64,000 nt of DNA, taken from contig NZ_JALM01000027.1 of the NCBI RefSeq assembly GCF_000737195.2, positions 19,638 to 83,637 of the forward strand. Direction: 5' to 3'. Each line of letters opens with the position of its first letter. Position 1 is the stretch's first letter. Of the stretch, positions 43,577 to 52,354 are shown in pieces. This DNA comes from Sciscionella sediminilitoris. GTDB lineage: Bacteria > Actinomycetota > Actinomycetes > Mycobacteriales > Pseudonocardiaceae. Under the pieces are notes generated by a model. The model was not told the origin of the DNA, did no database searches, and worked only from the letters and a program-made list of their open reading frames with translations. The position numbers and the translations under genes are program-made.

Positions 43577-46500
43577 TCACTCTGGCGGGATCCACGAGAT
43601 CTGCATCAGCTGCTTGCCCGCCTTGCGGGTGATGAGCGTGCCCCGGCCGGGCGGCATCTGGGACGGGCGAACCCCGCCCCACAGGTCACCCTCATCGCGG
43701 GAACCGGAACCGACGAACCCTGGCGCGGAGATCTCCTTGAGCTTGCCGACCACCGGGTCGAAGCTGGTCCGCGATGCGCCACCACTGCGCCGGGTCACGA
43801 TCATGTGCAGCCCGACGTCCTTGGCCTGTGGAAGGAACTCACCGAGCGGCTGCAGCGGGTTCCCGCTCTGCGTCGCGACCAGGTCATAGTCGTCCACGAT
43901 CACGAACAGTTCGGGGCCCTTCCACCAGGAACGGTTCTTCAACTGTTCCTGGGTGACATCCGGACCGGGGATCCTGCCCTGCATCGAACCCTTGATGTCC
44001 CCGACGAACTCGTTGAGCTGGGCCGCCGAGACCGCGTACCCGAGCAGGTGCTCGGACTCGATGAACCCGAGCATCGTGCGCCGGTAGTCGACGAGCACGA
44101 TGACCGCTTCCTTGGGCGTGTACTTCTCGGTGATCCCGCGGCAGATGGTGCGTAGCAGGTTCGTCTTGCCCGCCTCGCCGTCGGTGAACGCCACCAGGTG
44201 CGAGTCCGCGTCGAAGTCCAGCAAGACCGGGGCGAGCGCGTCCTCGTCCACCCCGATCGGGATGAGCCTGCGCCCTCCGGTGTCCTCCGGGACGAGCCGG
44301 GCGACCTCGTCGTAGCCGATCATCTCGGGCAGCAGCCGGACCGGCGGGGCATTGCGTCCGGTCCAGGCATCGGAGATCGCGCGCGCGGCCGCCTGCACCC
44401 CGTCGGCGACGGTCTCGTCGTCCGAGGAGGCGTCGATGCGCGGCAGCCCGACGAGGAAGTGCAGCTTGTCCCTGGACAGACCGCGGCCGGGCCTGCCCTC
44501 GGGCACATTCTGCGCGAGCTTGCGGTCGGTCTCCGATTCGGAGGGGTCACCGAGGCGCAGCTCGAAGCGGGTCCCGATGAGGTCCTTGACCGCGGGCCGC
44601 ATCTCCGCCCAGCGGTTCGCGGTGATCACCACGTGCACGCCGTAGGAAAGCCCCTGGGCGATGACCCGCTGTGCGGAGTCCTCCAGCGACTCGAACTCGT
44701 TGCGGAAGTTCGCCCAGCCGTCGATGAACAGGAACACGTCGCCGAACGGGTCCTCCTTGAGTTCCCCGCGACGGCGCCGGTTGCGGAAGTCGGTCATCGA
44801 GTCCACGCCGAGCTCGCGGAACCGGCGCTCCCGGTCGGTGATCAGCTGCACCATCTCGGCGATCATCCGGCGCGCCAGATCGGGATCGAGCCTGCTGGCC
44901 ACGCCACCGGTGTGCGGCAGCGACTGCAGGCCGCCGAGCGTCCCACCACCGAGGTCCAGCGCGTAGAACTGCACTTCCTCCGGAGTGTGGGTGAGCGCCA
45001 TCGACATCATCATCGTGCGCACCAGCATCGACTTACCGGACTGCGGCCCGCCGACGACGAGGCCGTGCCCCGCGGCACCGGAGAAGTCCGCCCACAGCAG
45101 ATCGCGGCGCTGTTCGTAGGGCTTGTCCACCAGACCGAGCGGGACCTGGAGCCTGCCGTTGCCGTAGAAACCGGCCGGGGTGAGCCCGCGGTCCTCGGAC
45201 GGACCGATCGGCGGCAGCAGCTGGTCCAGTGACGGCGGCTCGTCCAGCGGCGGCAGCCATACCTCGTGCGCGGGCGGGCCCTGGCCGACGAGCCTGCCGA
45301 TGATCAGGTCCAGCTGGGTCGGCTCGTTCGAGTCGTCTTCCTTTTTCTCCGGCTCCTCGACGACCTGCGGCTGCTCCGGTTCGGCGGGCTTCTCGATGAA
45401 GTCCGGGACGAACATCTGTGGTTTGCGGCTCAGCGAGACCGGGGAGCTGCGCACCACCGGCTGCATCCCCGAGGGCCGCCACGGACCTGAGACGTAGGCC
45501 GCCTTGAACCGCACCATCGGCTCACCCTGGATGGCCAGGTACCCGGACCCCGGGATGGGCGGGAGCTCGTACGCGTCCGGGACCCCGATCGCGGACCGGG
45601 ATTCCGCCGCGGAGAACGTCTTGAGACCGATGCGGTAGGACAGGTAGGTGTCCAGGCCGCGCAGCTTGCCCTCCTCGAGGCGCTGCGAGGCGAGCAGCAT
45701 GTGCATCTGCAGTGAGCGGCCGACCCGGCCGATCTGCAGGAACAGGTCGATGAAGTCCGGCTTCGCGGTCAGCATCTCGGAGAACTCGTCGATCACGATG
45801 AACAGCGCGGGAAGCGGATCGAGATCGGCGCCGTTCTCGCGCATCTTCTCGTAGTCCCACACGTTCTTCGCGTTCGCCTTGGCCAGCTGCTCCTGGCGGC
45901 GGGCGCACTCACCGGCGATCGCGTCCCGCATGCGGTCCACCAGGGTCAGGTCGCCCTCGAGGTTCGTGATGGTCGCCGCGACGTGCGGGGCATCGTCGAA
46001 CCCGTTGAAGGTCGCACCACCCTTGAAGTCGACCAGGATCATGTTCAGCGCCGTCGAGGAGTGCGTGGCCAGCATGCCCAGCACCAGGGTGCGCAGGAAC
46101 TCCGACTTACCGGAACCGGTGGCGCCGACGCAGAGCCCGTGCGGGCCCATGCCTTCCTCGGCGGCCTCCTTGATGTCCAGCTCGACCGGCTGACCGCTTT
46201 CCCCGACCCCGAAGGTGACCCGGTAGCGGTCCCGCTTCGGCCGCGGGCGCCAGGCCTGCTGCACGTCGAAGGTCATCGGGTCGCCCGGGATGCCGAGCAG
46301 TTCGAGCATGCCCGGGTTGGACAGCAGCGGCTCCTCGTCGCCGGGTCCCTCGGCGGCCACCCCGACCCGGTACGGAGCGAGCTTACGGGCCAGCGCCTCG
46401 GCCTCGACCACGGAGAGCTGGTCCGGGGTGCCGAACCACTCCACGCCGCCCGCGTTGCGCGCGCCGAGCTGGTCCCCCTCGACCACGAGCCGCAGCCCGC

Positions 46501-47566
46501 GCCGCGCGGTGAGCGAGCCGAGCGAGTTGCTCAGGTCGATCATGGTGACCCCGACGAGCCCCTCTTCGAGGATCAGCTGCTCCTCGCCGTGGATCTCGCC
46601 GTCGTCGATGACGATGATGACCTGCGCCTGGTCATTGCCGGGCGGGGTGTTGCGGGTGAACCGCTGCCGGTCCCCGATCACCTCGTTCAGCATCTGCTCG
46701 ATTCCCCCGAGCGAGGGGGCGATCATCCGCACCGGCCCGATGCCGTCGGTCTCGGTGGGGTGCTGGGTGTGCGGCAGCCACTTGGTCCATTCCCACTCGG
46801 CCTTCGTGCGGCCCGCGGAGACCACCGCGATCATCACGTCTTCCGGCGTGTGGAAGGTGGCCAGCTGACCGAGCAGGGCCCTGGTGAACGCCCGGGCCTT
46901 GGCGCGCTCCCCGCCGATGCCGATGGCTGCGAACCCGCGCACGCTCGAGGCGATGGGCAGGTCGGTGACGATCGAGTGCGCGCGCACGAACCGGCGCAGC
47001 GCGAGCGTGGAGATCGGCTCGAGTTCGTCGACCGGACCGGTCTGCGGCGGGACCAGCCTGCTCGCCAGCCGCTGTGAACCGCGGCCGACGCGCACGTGGC
47101 AGAAGTCGGAGTCCGAGGGGCGCCGTTCCCACATCCTGCGGGTGGAGACCAGCGACCACAGCGTCGCCGGATCGGGCAGGTTCCAGTCCCGCTCGCGGCG
47201 CTGCTCCTCGGTCGCCTCGCGGGCGCGCTCGCGCATCTGGCCGAGGTAGCGCAGGTAGTCCTTGCGGTCCTCGTTCATCTCGGCCTTTTTGTTGCCGCCC
47301 TGACCGCCCCGGCCGGCCATCATCCCGATCGTCGAGATCATGAACATGCCACCGAACAGCAGCGAAGTGGGGTTCCCCTTCGAGCTGGTGAACATGAAGG
47401 CCATCATCCCGACCGAGGCCACGATCATGACCGCGGGAAGCAGCTTCATGACGATGTTGCCCGGGATGACCCTCGGCACCTCGGGCGGCGGCTCGAGGTG
47501 CACCTCGCCACCAGGCGGTTTGGGTGCCGCCAACCGAGCGGAGCGCCTGAACTGCACCGTGCTCAC
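43577..47566 (-). CDS. eccC: Type VII secretion ATPase EccC (fused EccCa-EccCb)
   Basis: A 1329-residue FtsK/SpoIIIE-like motor that recruits and drives ESX substrates. Two membrane helices (~37-60, 66-86) are followed by a stalk domain and three ATPase domains. Domain 1 has Walker A GATGSGKS (481-488) and Walker B LFIVIDEF (~588); domain 2 has GGPQSGKS (839-846) and VFLFIDGW; domain 3 has TDGEAGKT (~1128-1135) and LFVIVDDYD. The third Walker A lacks the first Gly. It is a single polypeptide, as in ESX-2/3/4. It is divergent from eccD across 245 bp, and its transcript continues into the Hsp70-like gene. Confidence 0.96.
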   Translation of the reverse strand: MSTVQFRRSARLAAPKPPGGEVHLEPPPEVPRVIPGNIVMKLLPAVMIVASVGMMAFMFTSSKGNPTSLLFGGMFMISTIGMMAGRGGQGGNKKAEMNEDRKDYLRYLGQMRERAREATEEQRRERDWNLPDPATLWSLVSTRRMWERRPSDSDFCHVRVGRGSQRLASRLVPPQTGPVDELEPISTLALRRFVRAHSIVTDLPIASSVRGFAAIGIGGERAKARAFTRALLGQLATFHTPEDVMIAVVSAGRTKAEWEWTKWLPHTQHPTETDGIGPVRMIAPSLGGIEQMLNEVIGDRQRFTRNTPPGNDQAQVIIVIDDGEIHGEEQLILEEGLVGVTMIDLSNSLGSLTARRGLRLVVEGDQLGARNAGGVEWFGTPDQLSVVEAEALARKLAPYRVGVAAEGPGDEEPLLSNPGMLELLGIPGDPMTFDVQQAWRPRPKRDRYRVTFGVGESGQPVELDIKEAAEEGMGPHGLCVGATGSGKSEFLRTLVLGMLATHSSTALNMILVDFKGGATFNGFDDAPHVAATITNLEGDLTLVDRMRDAIAGECARRQEQLAKANAKNVWDYEKMRENGADLDPLPALFIVIDEFSEMLTAKPDFIDLFLQIGRVGRSLQMHMLLASQRLEEGKLRGLDTYLSYRIGLKTFSAAESRSAIGVPDAYELPPIPGSGYLAIQGEPMVRFKAAYVSGPWRPSGMQPVVRSSPVSLSRKPQMFVPDFIEKPAEPEQPQVVEEPEKKEDDSNEPTQLDLIIGRLVGQGPPAHEVWLPPLDEPPSLDQLLPPIGPSEDRGLTPAGFYGNGRLQVPLGLVDKPYEQRRDLLWADFSGAAGHGLVVGGPQSGKSMLVRTMMMSMALTHTPEEVQFYALDLGGGTLGGLQSLPHTGGVASRLDPDLARRMIAEMVQLITDRERRFRELGVDSMTDFRNRRRRGELKEDPFGDVFLFIDGWANFRNEFESLEDSAQRVIAQGLSYGVHVVITANRWAEMRPAVKDLIGTRFELRLGDPSESETDRKLAQNVPEGRPGRGLSRDKLHFLVGLPRIDASSDDETVADGVQAAARAISDAWTGRNAPPVRLLPEMIGYDEVARLVPEDTGGRRLIPIGVDEDALAPVLLDFDADSHLVAFTDGEAGKTNLLRTICRGITEKYTPKEAVIVLVDYRRTMLGFIESEHLLGYAVSAAQLNEFVGDIKGSMQGRIPGPDVTQEQLKNRSWWKGPELFVIVDDYDLVATQSGNPLQPLGEFLPQAKDVGLHMIVTRRSGGASRTSFDPVVGKLKEISAPGFVGSGSRDEGDLWGGVRPSQMPPGRGTLITRKAGKQLMQISWIPPE

Positions 47567-47811
47567 GATTTCTCCTCGAGCGTCTGGTCCCCGACTTTTC
47601 CCTGCTTTCCCTACCAGATCGCCCCTATGGATGGGGAAGATCTGGCAAAGTCACCGATGTTCGCCCGCGCCCCGGGCACTCGGACGGATGACGGGCGACC
47701 GGCTACCCGTCCGCACACCGGCGTGCACATACTAGGGTGCCTGCCAGAGTATCGGGCGGACGCAGTAGAACCATTCGGACATCGCAGCAGAGGCGAAGTA
47801 GGGGGCCAGAG

Positions 47812-49209
47812 GTGGCAACCAGCACGACCGTGTTTTCCCGGGTGACCGTTGTCGCCCCGAGTACGCGCATCGATGTCGCACTACCCGCGGACGTCTCGAT
47901 CGCGGATCTGATGCCGATGATCCTGGACATGGCCAGAGAGAACAGCCCCGACGGCGGCGCCCGGCACGGCGGCTGGGCCCTGGCCAAACTGGGCGGTGAG
48001 CAGCTCGATCCCGGGCACACCCTGGCCTCGCTCGGCATCGTCGACGGTGACCTGCTGCAGCTGCGCAAGCGCTCGGACAATCCGCCACCGCCGCTCTACG
48101 ACGACGTGGTGGACGCGATCGCCGCGGCCACCCCCGGCAGTTTCCGCCCGTGGACCAAGACCACCGCGCGGCGGATCGCGCACATCGGGGCGGGCGCCGC
48201 ACTGGTCGCCGCCGCGCTCGCGCTGTTCTACGCCGGCCCCTTCGGCGGTGGCCCGAGCATCGGACCGGCCGTCGCGGGCGGGGTCGCCGCGCTGGTGTTC
48301 ATCGGCATCGCCGGTTCGCTGGCCAGGGTGTACGACGCACCGGGGACCGCGGTGCTCATCTCCGCTGCCGGGGCGATCCCGATGGCGTTCATCGCCGGGC
48401 TCTACGCGGTTCCCGAGGGACCGAAGGCGCCGAACCTGCTGCTCGGCTCGGTACTCATCGTGGTGTTCGCGGCGGCCTCGATCTGGCTGATCGGCCGCGG
48501 GGTCACGGTCTTCATCGCGTTCGGCGCGGCCGGGGTGCTCGGTTTCGTCGCGTTCCTGATCGGCACCTTCGTGGACGCCACCCCGGCGGCCATCGCCTCC
48601 GGTGCGGCCGCGGTCGCGCTCGTGGGTATCTCGCTGCTGCCGAGGGTGACCATCCAGCTGGCCCGGCTGCCGCTGCCGAACGTGCCGACCAACGCCGAGG
48701 ACCTCAAGGAAACCGGCCCGTTCCCGGACTTCGCGCAGATCGAGAAGCGCTCCGGGATGGCGCACGAGTACCTGACCGGGCTGATCGTCGGCTGCGGCGC
48801 GGTCGCGGCCGTCTCCGCGATCGTCACCGCGAGCCAGGGCACGATCTGGGGCTTCCTGCTGGCGATCGTGATCTCCCTGGTGCTCATGCTGCGCGGGCGC
48901 AGCTACGCGAACGGCGCGCAGGCGATCGCCCTGCTCGCGACCGGGATGGTCGCCGCGGCCGGGGTGGCCATCGGCTGGCTCACCGAGTCCTCCCCGCTGA
49001 CCAGGATCCTCTACATCTTCGGGGTGCTCGTCATCGTGGCGGCCGCCTCGCTGGTGATCGGCGTGATCTTCCCCGAGCAGAAGTTCTCCCCGGTCATGCG
49101 CCGCACCGTGGACATCATCGAGGGCGTGCTCATCGCCGCGGTGCTGCCGCTCGCGCTCGCCGTCATGGAGCTCTACGACACGGTGCGCCACCTCCGTATC
49201 GGTGGCTGA
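47812..49209 (+). CDS. eccD: Type VII secretion channel protein EccD
   Basis: A 465-residue membrane protein. The N-terminal ~85 residues are the ubiquitin-like domain (STTVFSRVTVVAPSTRIDVALP...). About 11 membrane segments follow from residue ~125 to the end. EccD dimers line the central cavity of the ESX complex. The GTG at 47812 is preceded by a G-rich run. mycP follows after 30 bases on the same strand, as eccD4-mycP4 do in mycobacteria. Confidence 0.94.
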   Translation: MATSTTVFSRVTVVAPSTRIDVALPADVSIADLMPMILDMARENSPDGGARHGGWALAKLGGEQLDPGHTLASLGIVDGDLLQLRKRSDNPPPPLYDDVVDAIAAATPGSFRPWTKTTARRIAHIGAGAALVAAALALFYAGPFGGGPSIGPAVAGGVAALVFIGIAGSLARVYDAPGTAVLISAAGAIPMAFIAGLYAVPEGPKAPNLLLGSVLIVVFAAASIWLIGRGVTVFIAFGAAGVLGFVAFLIGTFVDATPAAIASGAAAVALVGISLLPRVTIQLARLPLPNVPTNAEDLKETGPFPDFAQIEKRSGMAHEYLTGLIVGCGAVAAVSAIVTASQGTIWGFLLAIVISLVLMLRGRSYANGAQAIALLATGMVAAAGVAIGWLTESSPLTRILYIFGVLVIVAAASLVIGVIFPEQKFSPVMRRTVDIIEGVLIAAVLPLALAVMELYDTVRHLRIGG

Positions 49210-49239
49210 GGTCGAGGACGCGAAAAGGGGAGACAGTAC

Positions 49240-50862
49240 GTGAGTAGCCGCGCGAACAACGGAAAGCGGGTGCGCGCAACGCTGCGCACGAGCCGCCCCG
49301 CGCGGATGGTGACCGCCTGCGCCATCGTGCTCGGCCTCGCGGTACCACTCGGCATGCCCGCGGCCGCCGCACCGGCACCGCCCTCCGGGGACCAGCCACC
49401 GCCCGGTGGGCAGCAGCCCCCTGGCGGACAACAACCTCCTGGCGGGCAACCAGGTGGCGAACAGGGCGCCCCGACCCTGCCGAGCGTTCCCACGATCACC
49501 CAGGAATGGGGCCCGAAACCGCCGCCATCGGCACCGGTTCCGCCGCCCAAAGCGGTGCCGCCCACGCCCCAGGACGGCGGGTACGACAAGAAGTCCGAGT
49601 GCATCCGGTCCGGCGTCTCGCTCCCGCTCACCAGGAAGCCGTGGCCGCAGGACCAGCTCGCGATCAACAAGGCGCACAAGTTCGCCACCGGTGCGGGCAA
49701 CACCGTCGCGGTGATCGACACCGGCGTCTCCAAGCACGACTACCTCGGACAGCGGCTGCTCGGCGGCGGTGACTACATCGAGCCGGGCGGGGACGGGCGC
49801 GAGGACTGCGATGGGCACGGCACCGAGGTCGCCGGGATCATCGCGGCGAACTCGCACGAGACCGTCGGCTTCAACGGAATGGCCCCGGACTCGAACATCC
49901 TGTCCATCCGCACGAACTCCAGCCTCTTCGAGTCGAAGGGCGAGACCGCGGACGGCCAGAAGCAGCCGCCGGGCACCATCGAATCACTGGCCAGCGCGAT
50001 CATGTGGTCGTTGAAGAAGTCCCACGACCTCAACACCAACCTCGTCGCCATCAACATCTCGCTGACCTCCTGCATCGCCAACCCCGGCGCGCTCGACCAG
50101 CACTACAAGGACCTGCTCGCCGCGGTGAAGGCCGCCACCAAGCAGGGCGTCGTCGTGGTCGCCGCGGCCGGGAACAAGGCGAGCGAACAGGGCAAGGGCT
50201 GCACACAGAACAACGACGACCCGGACCCGAGCAAGCTGAAGTCGATCCCCATTCCGCCGTGGCTCGGCAAGGATGTGCTCTCGGTCGGTTCGGTCGGCCA
50301 GACCGGTGCGCCCTCCGGGTTCTCCATCGCCGGGCCCTGGGTCGGGGTGGCCGCGCCCGGGGAGAACCTGATCTCCCTCGACCCGGGTTCCCCGGACAAG
50401 CTGGTGAACCGCACCATCGAGGTGAACGCGGGCGAGAGTTCGAGCGGCGGAAGCCAGCAACCGACCCCGATCCAGGGCACCAGCTTCGCCGCGCCGTACG
50501 TCTCCGGGCTCGTCTCGCTGCTGCGGGAGAAGTACCCGAAGGGCCAGTTCTCGGCGCAGGACATCATCCGGCGCATCGAGATGACCGCGCAGCACCCCGG
50601 TGGCCCCGATGGGCGCAACAACCAGGTCGGTTACGGGCTGATCAACCCGATCGCCGCGCTCACCGCGAACATCCCGGCGGAGAACGGCGGGGCTCCGGAC
50701 AAGGCCGTGTCCATCCCCGCCGAGCTGCCACCGCCCTACGACGGGAGCAACACGCCGATGACGGTGGCGCTCGCCGGTGGTTTCGGTGCCCTGCTGCTGC
50801 TCATACTCACCGCGTTCGTGATGCACACGGTGAAGCGTTCGCGGGAACGGCGCGGACTGTAG
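49240..50862 (+). CDS. mycP: Mycosin: ESX-associated membrane-anchored subtilisin protease
   Basis: A 540-residue exported serine protease. Signal peptide (~18-45), then a Pro/Gly/Gln-rich stretch with three PPGGQ repeats (~55-72), then the S8 domain. Catalytic residues: Asp160 in AVIDTGVS, His193 in DGHGTEVAG, Ser415 in GTSFAAPYVSG, with oxyanion Asn in AAAGNKAS. A C-terminal membrane helix (~508-529) and a basic tail complete the mycosin layout. It stabilises the ESX complex and processes substrates. Start GTG 49240 is 30 bases after eccD; GGGGAGA precedes it. Confidence 0.95.
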   Translation: MSSRANNGKRVRATLRTSRPARMVTACAIVLGLAVPLGMPAAAAPAPPSGDQPPPGGQQPPGGQQPPGGQPGGEQGAPTLPSVPTITQEWGPKPPPSAPVPPPKAVPPTPQDGGYDKKSECIRSGVSLPLTRKPWPQDQLAINKAHKFATGAGNTVAVIDTGVSKHDYLGQRLLGGGDYIEPGGDGREDCDGHGTEVAGIIAANSHETVGFNGMAPDSNILSIRTNSSLFESKGETADGQKQPPGTIESLASAIMWSLKKSHDLNTNLVAINISLTSCIANPGALDQHYKDLLAAVKAATKQGVVVVAAAGNKASEQGKGCTQNNDDPDPSKLKSIPIPPWLGKDVLSVGSVGQTGAPSGFSIAGPWVGVAAPGENLISLDPGSPDKLVNRTIEVNAGESSSGGSQQPTPIQGTSFAAPYVSGLVSLLREKYPKGQFSAQDIIRRIEMTAQHPGGPDGRNNQVGYGLINPIAALTANIPAENGGAPDKAVSIPAELPPPYDGSNTPMTVALAGGFGALLLLILTAFVMHTVKRSRERRGL

Positions 50863-50868
50863 AGAGCG

Positions 50869-51951
50869 CTATTCGGACCGGGGCGGTGGATCGTACTCCG
50901 CGCCGATCACCGGGGGCGCGGTCGCTTCCGGCGTACCGAAGAGGTCCGCGGCGTCCGAGGTGAGCCCGCGCTTGCGCTGATACTCCTGATCACCACCGGC
51001 ACCACCGCCCATGCCGCCGCCCATCATCGGCATCCCACCGAAACCGCCCGCACCGCCCGCGTTCGCCGCCGCCGGTGCGGGCGCGCCGCCGCGTTCCGGG
51101 TGCGGGCCGGGTTCCTGGGCGGCCGCGCTCATCGGTCCCTGACCGAGCTGTCCTTCACCGTGGCCTCCGCCGCCGATCGGGAGGGTGCCGGAAACCGGTG
51201 CGAGGCCTCGGTTCGGGTCATGCGAGGGGTCCTTCGACGCAGCAGCGCCCGGGGCGTCCGCGGCCGCGGGGGTGGTCGAAGCCGGGTTGCCCGCATCCGG
51301 TTCGTGCTCCGGTGAACGGGGCGATGGCGCGGCTTCCCCGGGAAAGGCGAACCGCCCCGGCATGGTGTGCTTCAGCTTTTCCCCGTCCCCGCCCTCGCCG
51401 TCACACTGCTCGCACATCCGCACGAAGGCGCGCAGTGCCTGGCGGATCGACTCGAACAGTTCCGCGCACGGCCGGTCGATCTCCTCGAGGTGCTCGCGCG
51501 CCTGCCGCTGGGCGGGCACCGGCATGGACATGGCCCTGGACACGTCCTCCGCGCAGGTCGTCAGGGCCTCGGCGAGCTTGTCCACTATGGAGCGCACCCC
51601 ATCGGCGAGCTTGTCCAGGGCCTCGGCCATCGCGTTCATCGCATCCGCGACGTCCACCCCGGCCGCGCCGACCGTGCCCATATAGGTCATGAACGCCTCG
51701 GCATCACGGCCCTGCCAGGCGGCGTCCAGGGTGCCGAGCGGTTTCTTCACCTCATCGGTGACCGCGCTCGCCTGGTTCGCCGCCGTGCGCCAGCGATCGG
51801 CTTCCTCGTGCATCGCGCTCCACCGGCCGAGCACCGGCGTGAAGTACTGCTCCACCGGGTCCGGAACGCCGAGTTTCGCGCAGGTGCGGGAAAGATAGTC
51901 GAGCCGGTCCGCGGACCGCTGCTGGATCTCGTGCCCGTCCAGGCCGCTCAT
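50869..51951 (-). CDS. T7SS substrate-like protein with GMPMMGG tail
   Basis: A 360-residue protein. The helical N-terminal ~190 residues contain WQG (79-81) in a WXG100-like hairpin and several cysteines (RMCEQCDGEGG). A Pro/Ala-rich linker follows, then GGMPMMGGGMGGG and the tail KRGLTSDAADLFGTPEATAPPV. The same GMPMMGG-...-DLFG tail type ends the 860-aa protein at 34.9 kb. Its start overlaps the 107-aa gene (ATGA). Convergent with mycP, 6 bases apart. Likely an ESX client or component; unproven. Confidence 0.75.
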   Translation of the reverse strand: MSGLDGHEIQQRSADRLDYLSRTCAKLGVPDPVEQYFTPVLGRWSAMHEEADRWRTAANQASAVTDEVKKPLGTLDAAWQGRDAEAFMTYMGTVGAAGVDVADAMNAMAEALDKLADGVRSIVDKLAEALTTCAEDVSRAMSMPVPAQRQAREHLEEIDRPCAELFESIRQALRAFVRMCEQCDGEGGDGEKLKHTMPGRFAFPGEAAPSPRSPEHEPDAGNPASTTPAAADAPGAAASKDPSHDPNRGLAPVSGTLPIGGGGHGEGQLGQGPMSAAAQEPGPHPERGGAPAPAAANAGGAGGFGGMPMMGGGMGGGAGGDQEYQRKRGLTSDAADLFGTPEATAPPVIGAEYDPPPRSE

Positions 51952-52271
51952 GACCGGTCTTCCCGGGCAAGGCGGGCGATCCGGGCCGCGTTGTCCTCCT
52001 CGGCCTCGTTGTGCTTGCCCGCCACCTTGCCGAGCTCACCGGCGACCGAACCGAGCGCCGCGCCGCCCTTGGCGAGCTGGTCGAGCAGCACGTTCGAGGC
52101 CTTGGCGTAGGCGTTCGCCGCGCCGAGCTGACGGCCGAGCTCACCGAACGCGGCCGCGCTCAGCTGCCCCGCGGTCAGCTTCGCGCGCTGTTCCCCGAGC
52201 GTGGCACCGGCCCGCTCGATGGTTTTCACATAACCCGACACCCACTCGTTGTCGAGCTGGATCCCGGCCAT
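51948..52271 (-). CDS. Small helical ESX-like protein, partner of 360-aa protein
   Basis: A 107-residue, all-helical protein (EWVSGYVKTIERAGATLGEQ, LGRQLGAANAYAKASNVLLDQL) with an acidic/basic C terminus. No WXG motif. The ATG at 52271 is chosen because upstream sequence is non-conserved. It overlaps the 360-aa gene and the pair mirrors the 110-aa/860-aa pair, so it is probably a helical partner or chaperone-like ESX protein. Confidence 0.72.
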   Translation of the reverse strand: MAGIQLDNEWVSGYVKTIERAGATLGEQRAKLTAGQLSAAAFGELGRQLGAANAYAKASNVLLDQLAKGGAALGSVAGELGKVAGKHNEAEEDNAARIARLAREDRS

Positions 52272-52354
52272 GTTGCGATCACCTACTGTCCTTGTTCCGC
52301 CGAACCCCGGCACTGTGACGCGGTGCGGGGCCCGGCGGTTCCCGGAGAATGCGG

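Noticed and set aside
47881..49857. 658-codon minus-strand frame opposite eccD/mycP
   Set aside because: Composition of a shadow frame and no motif, against two clear T7SS genes.
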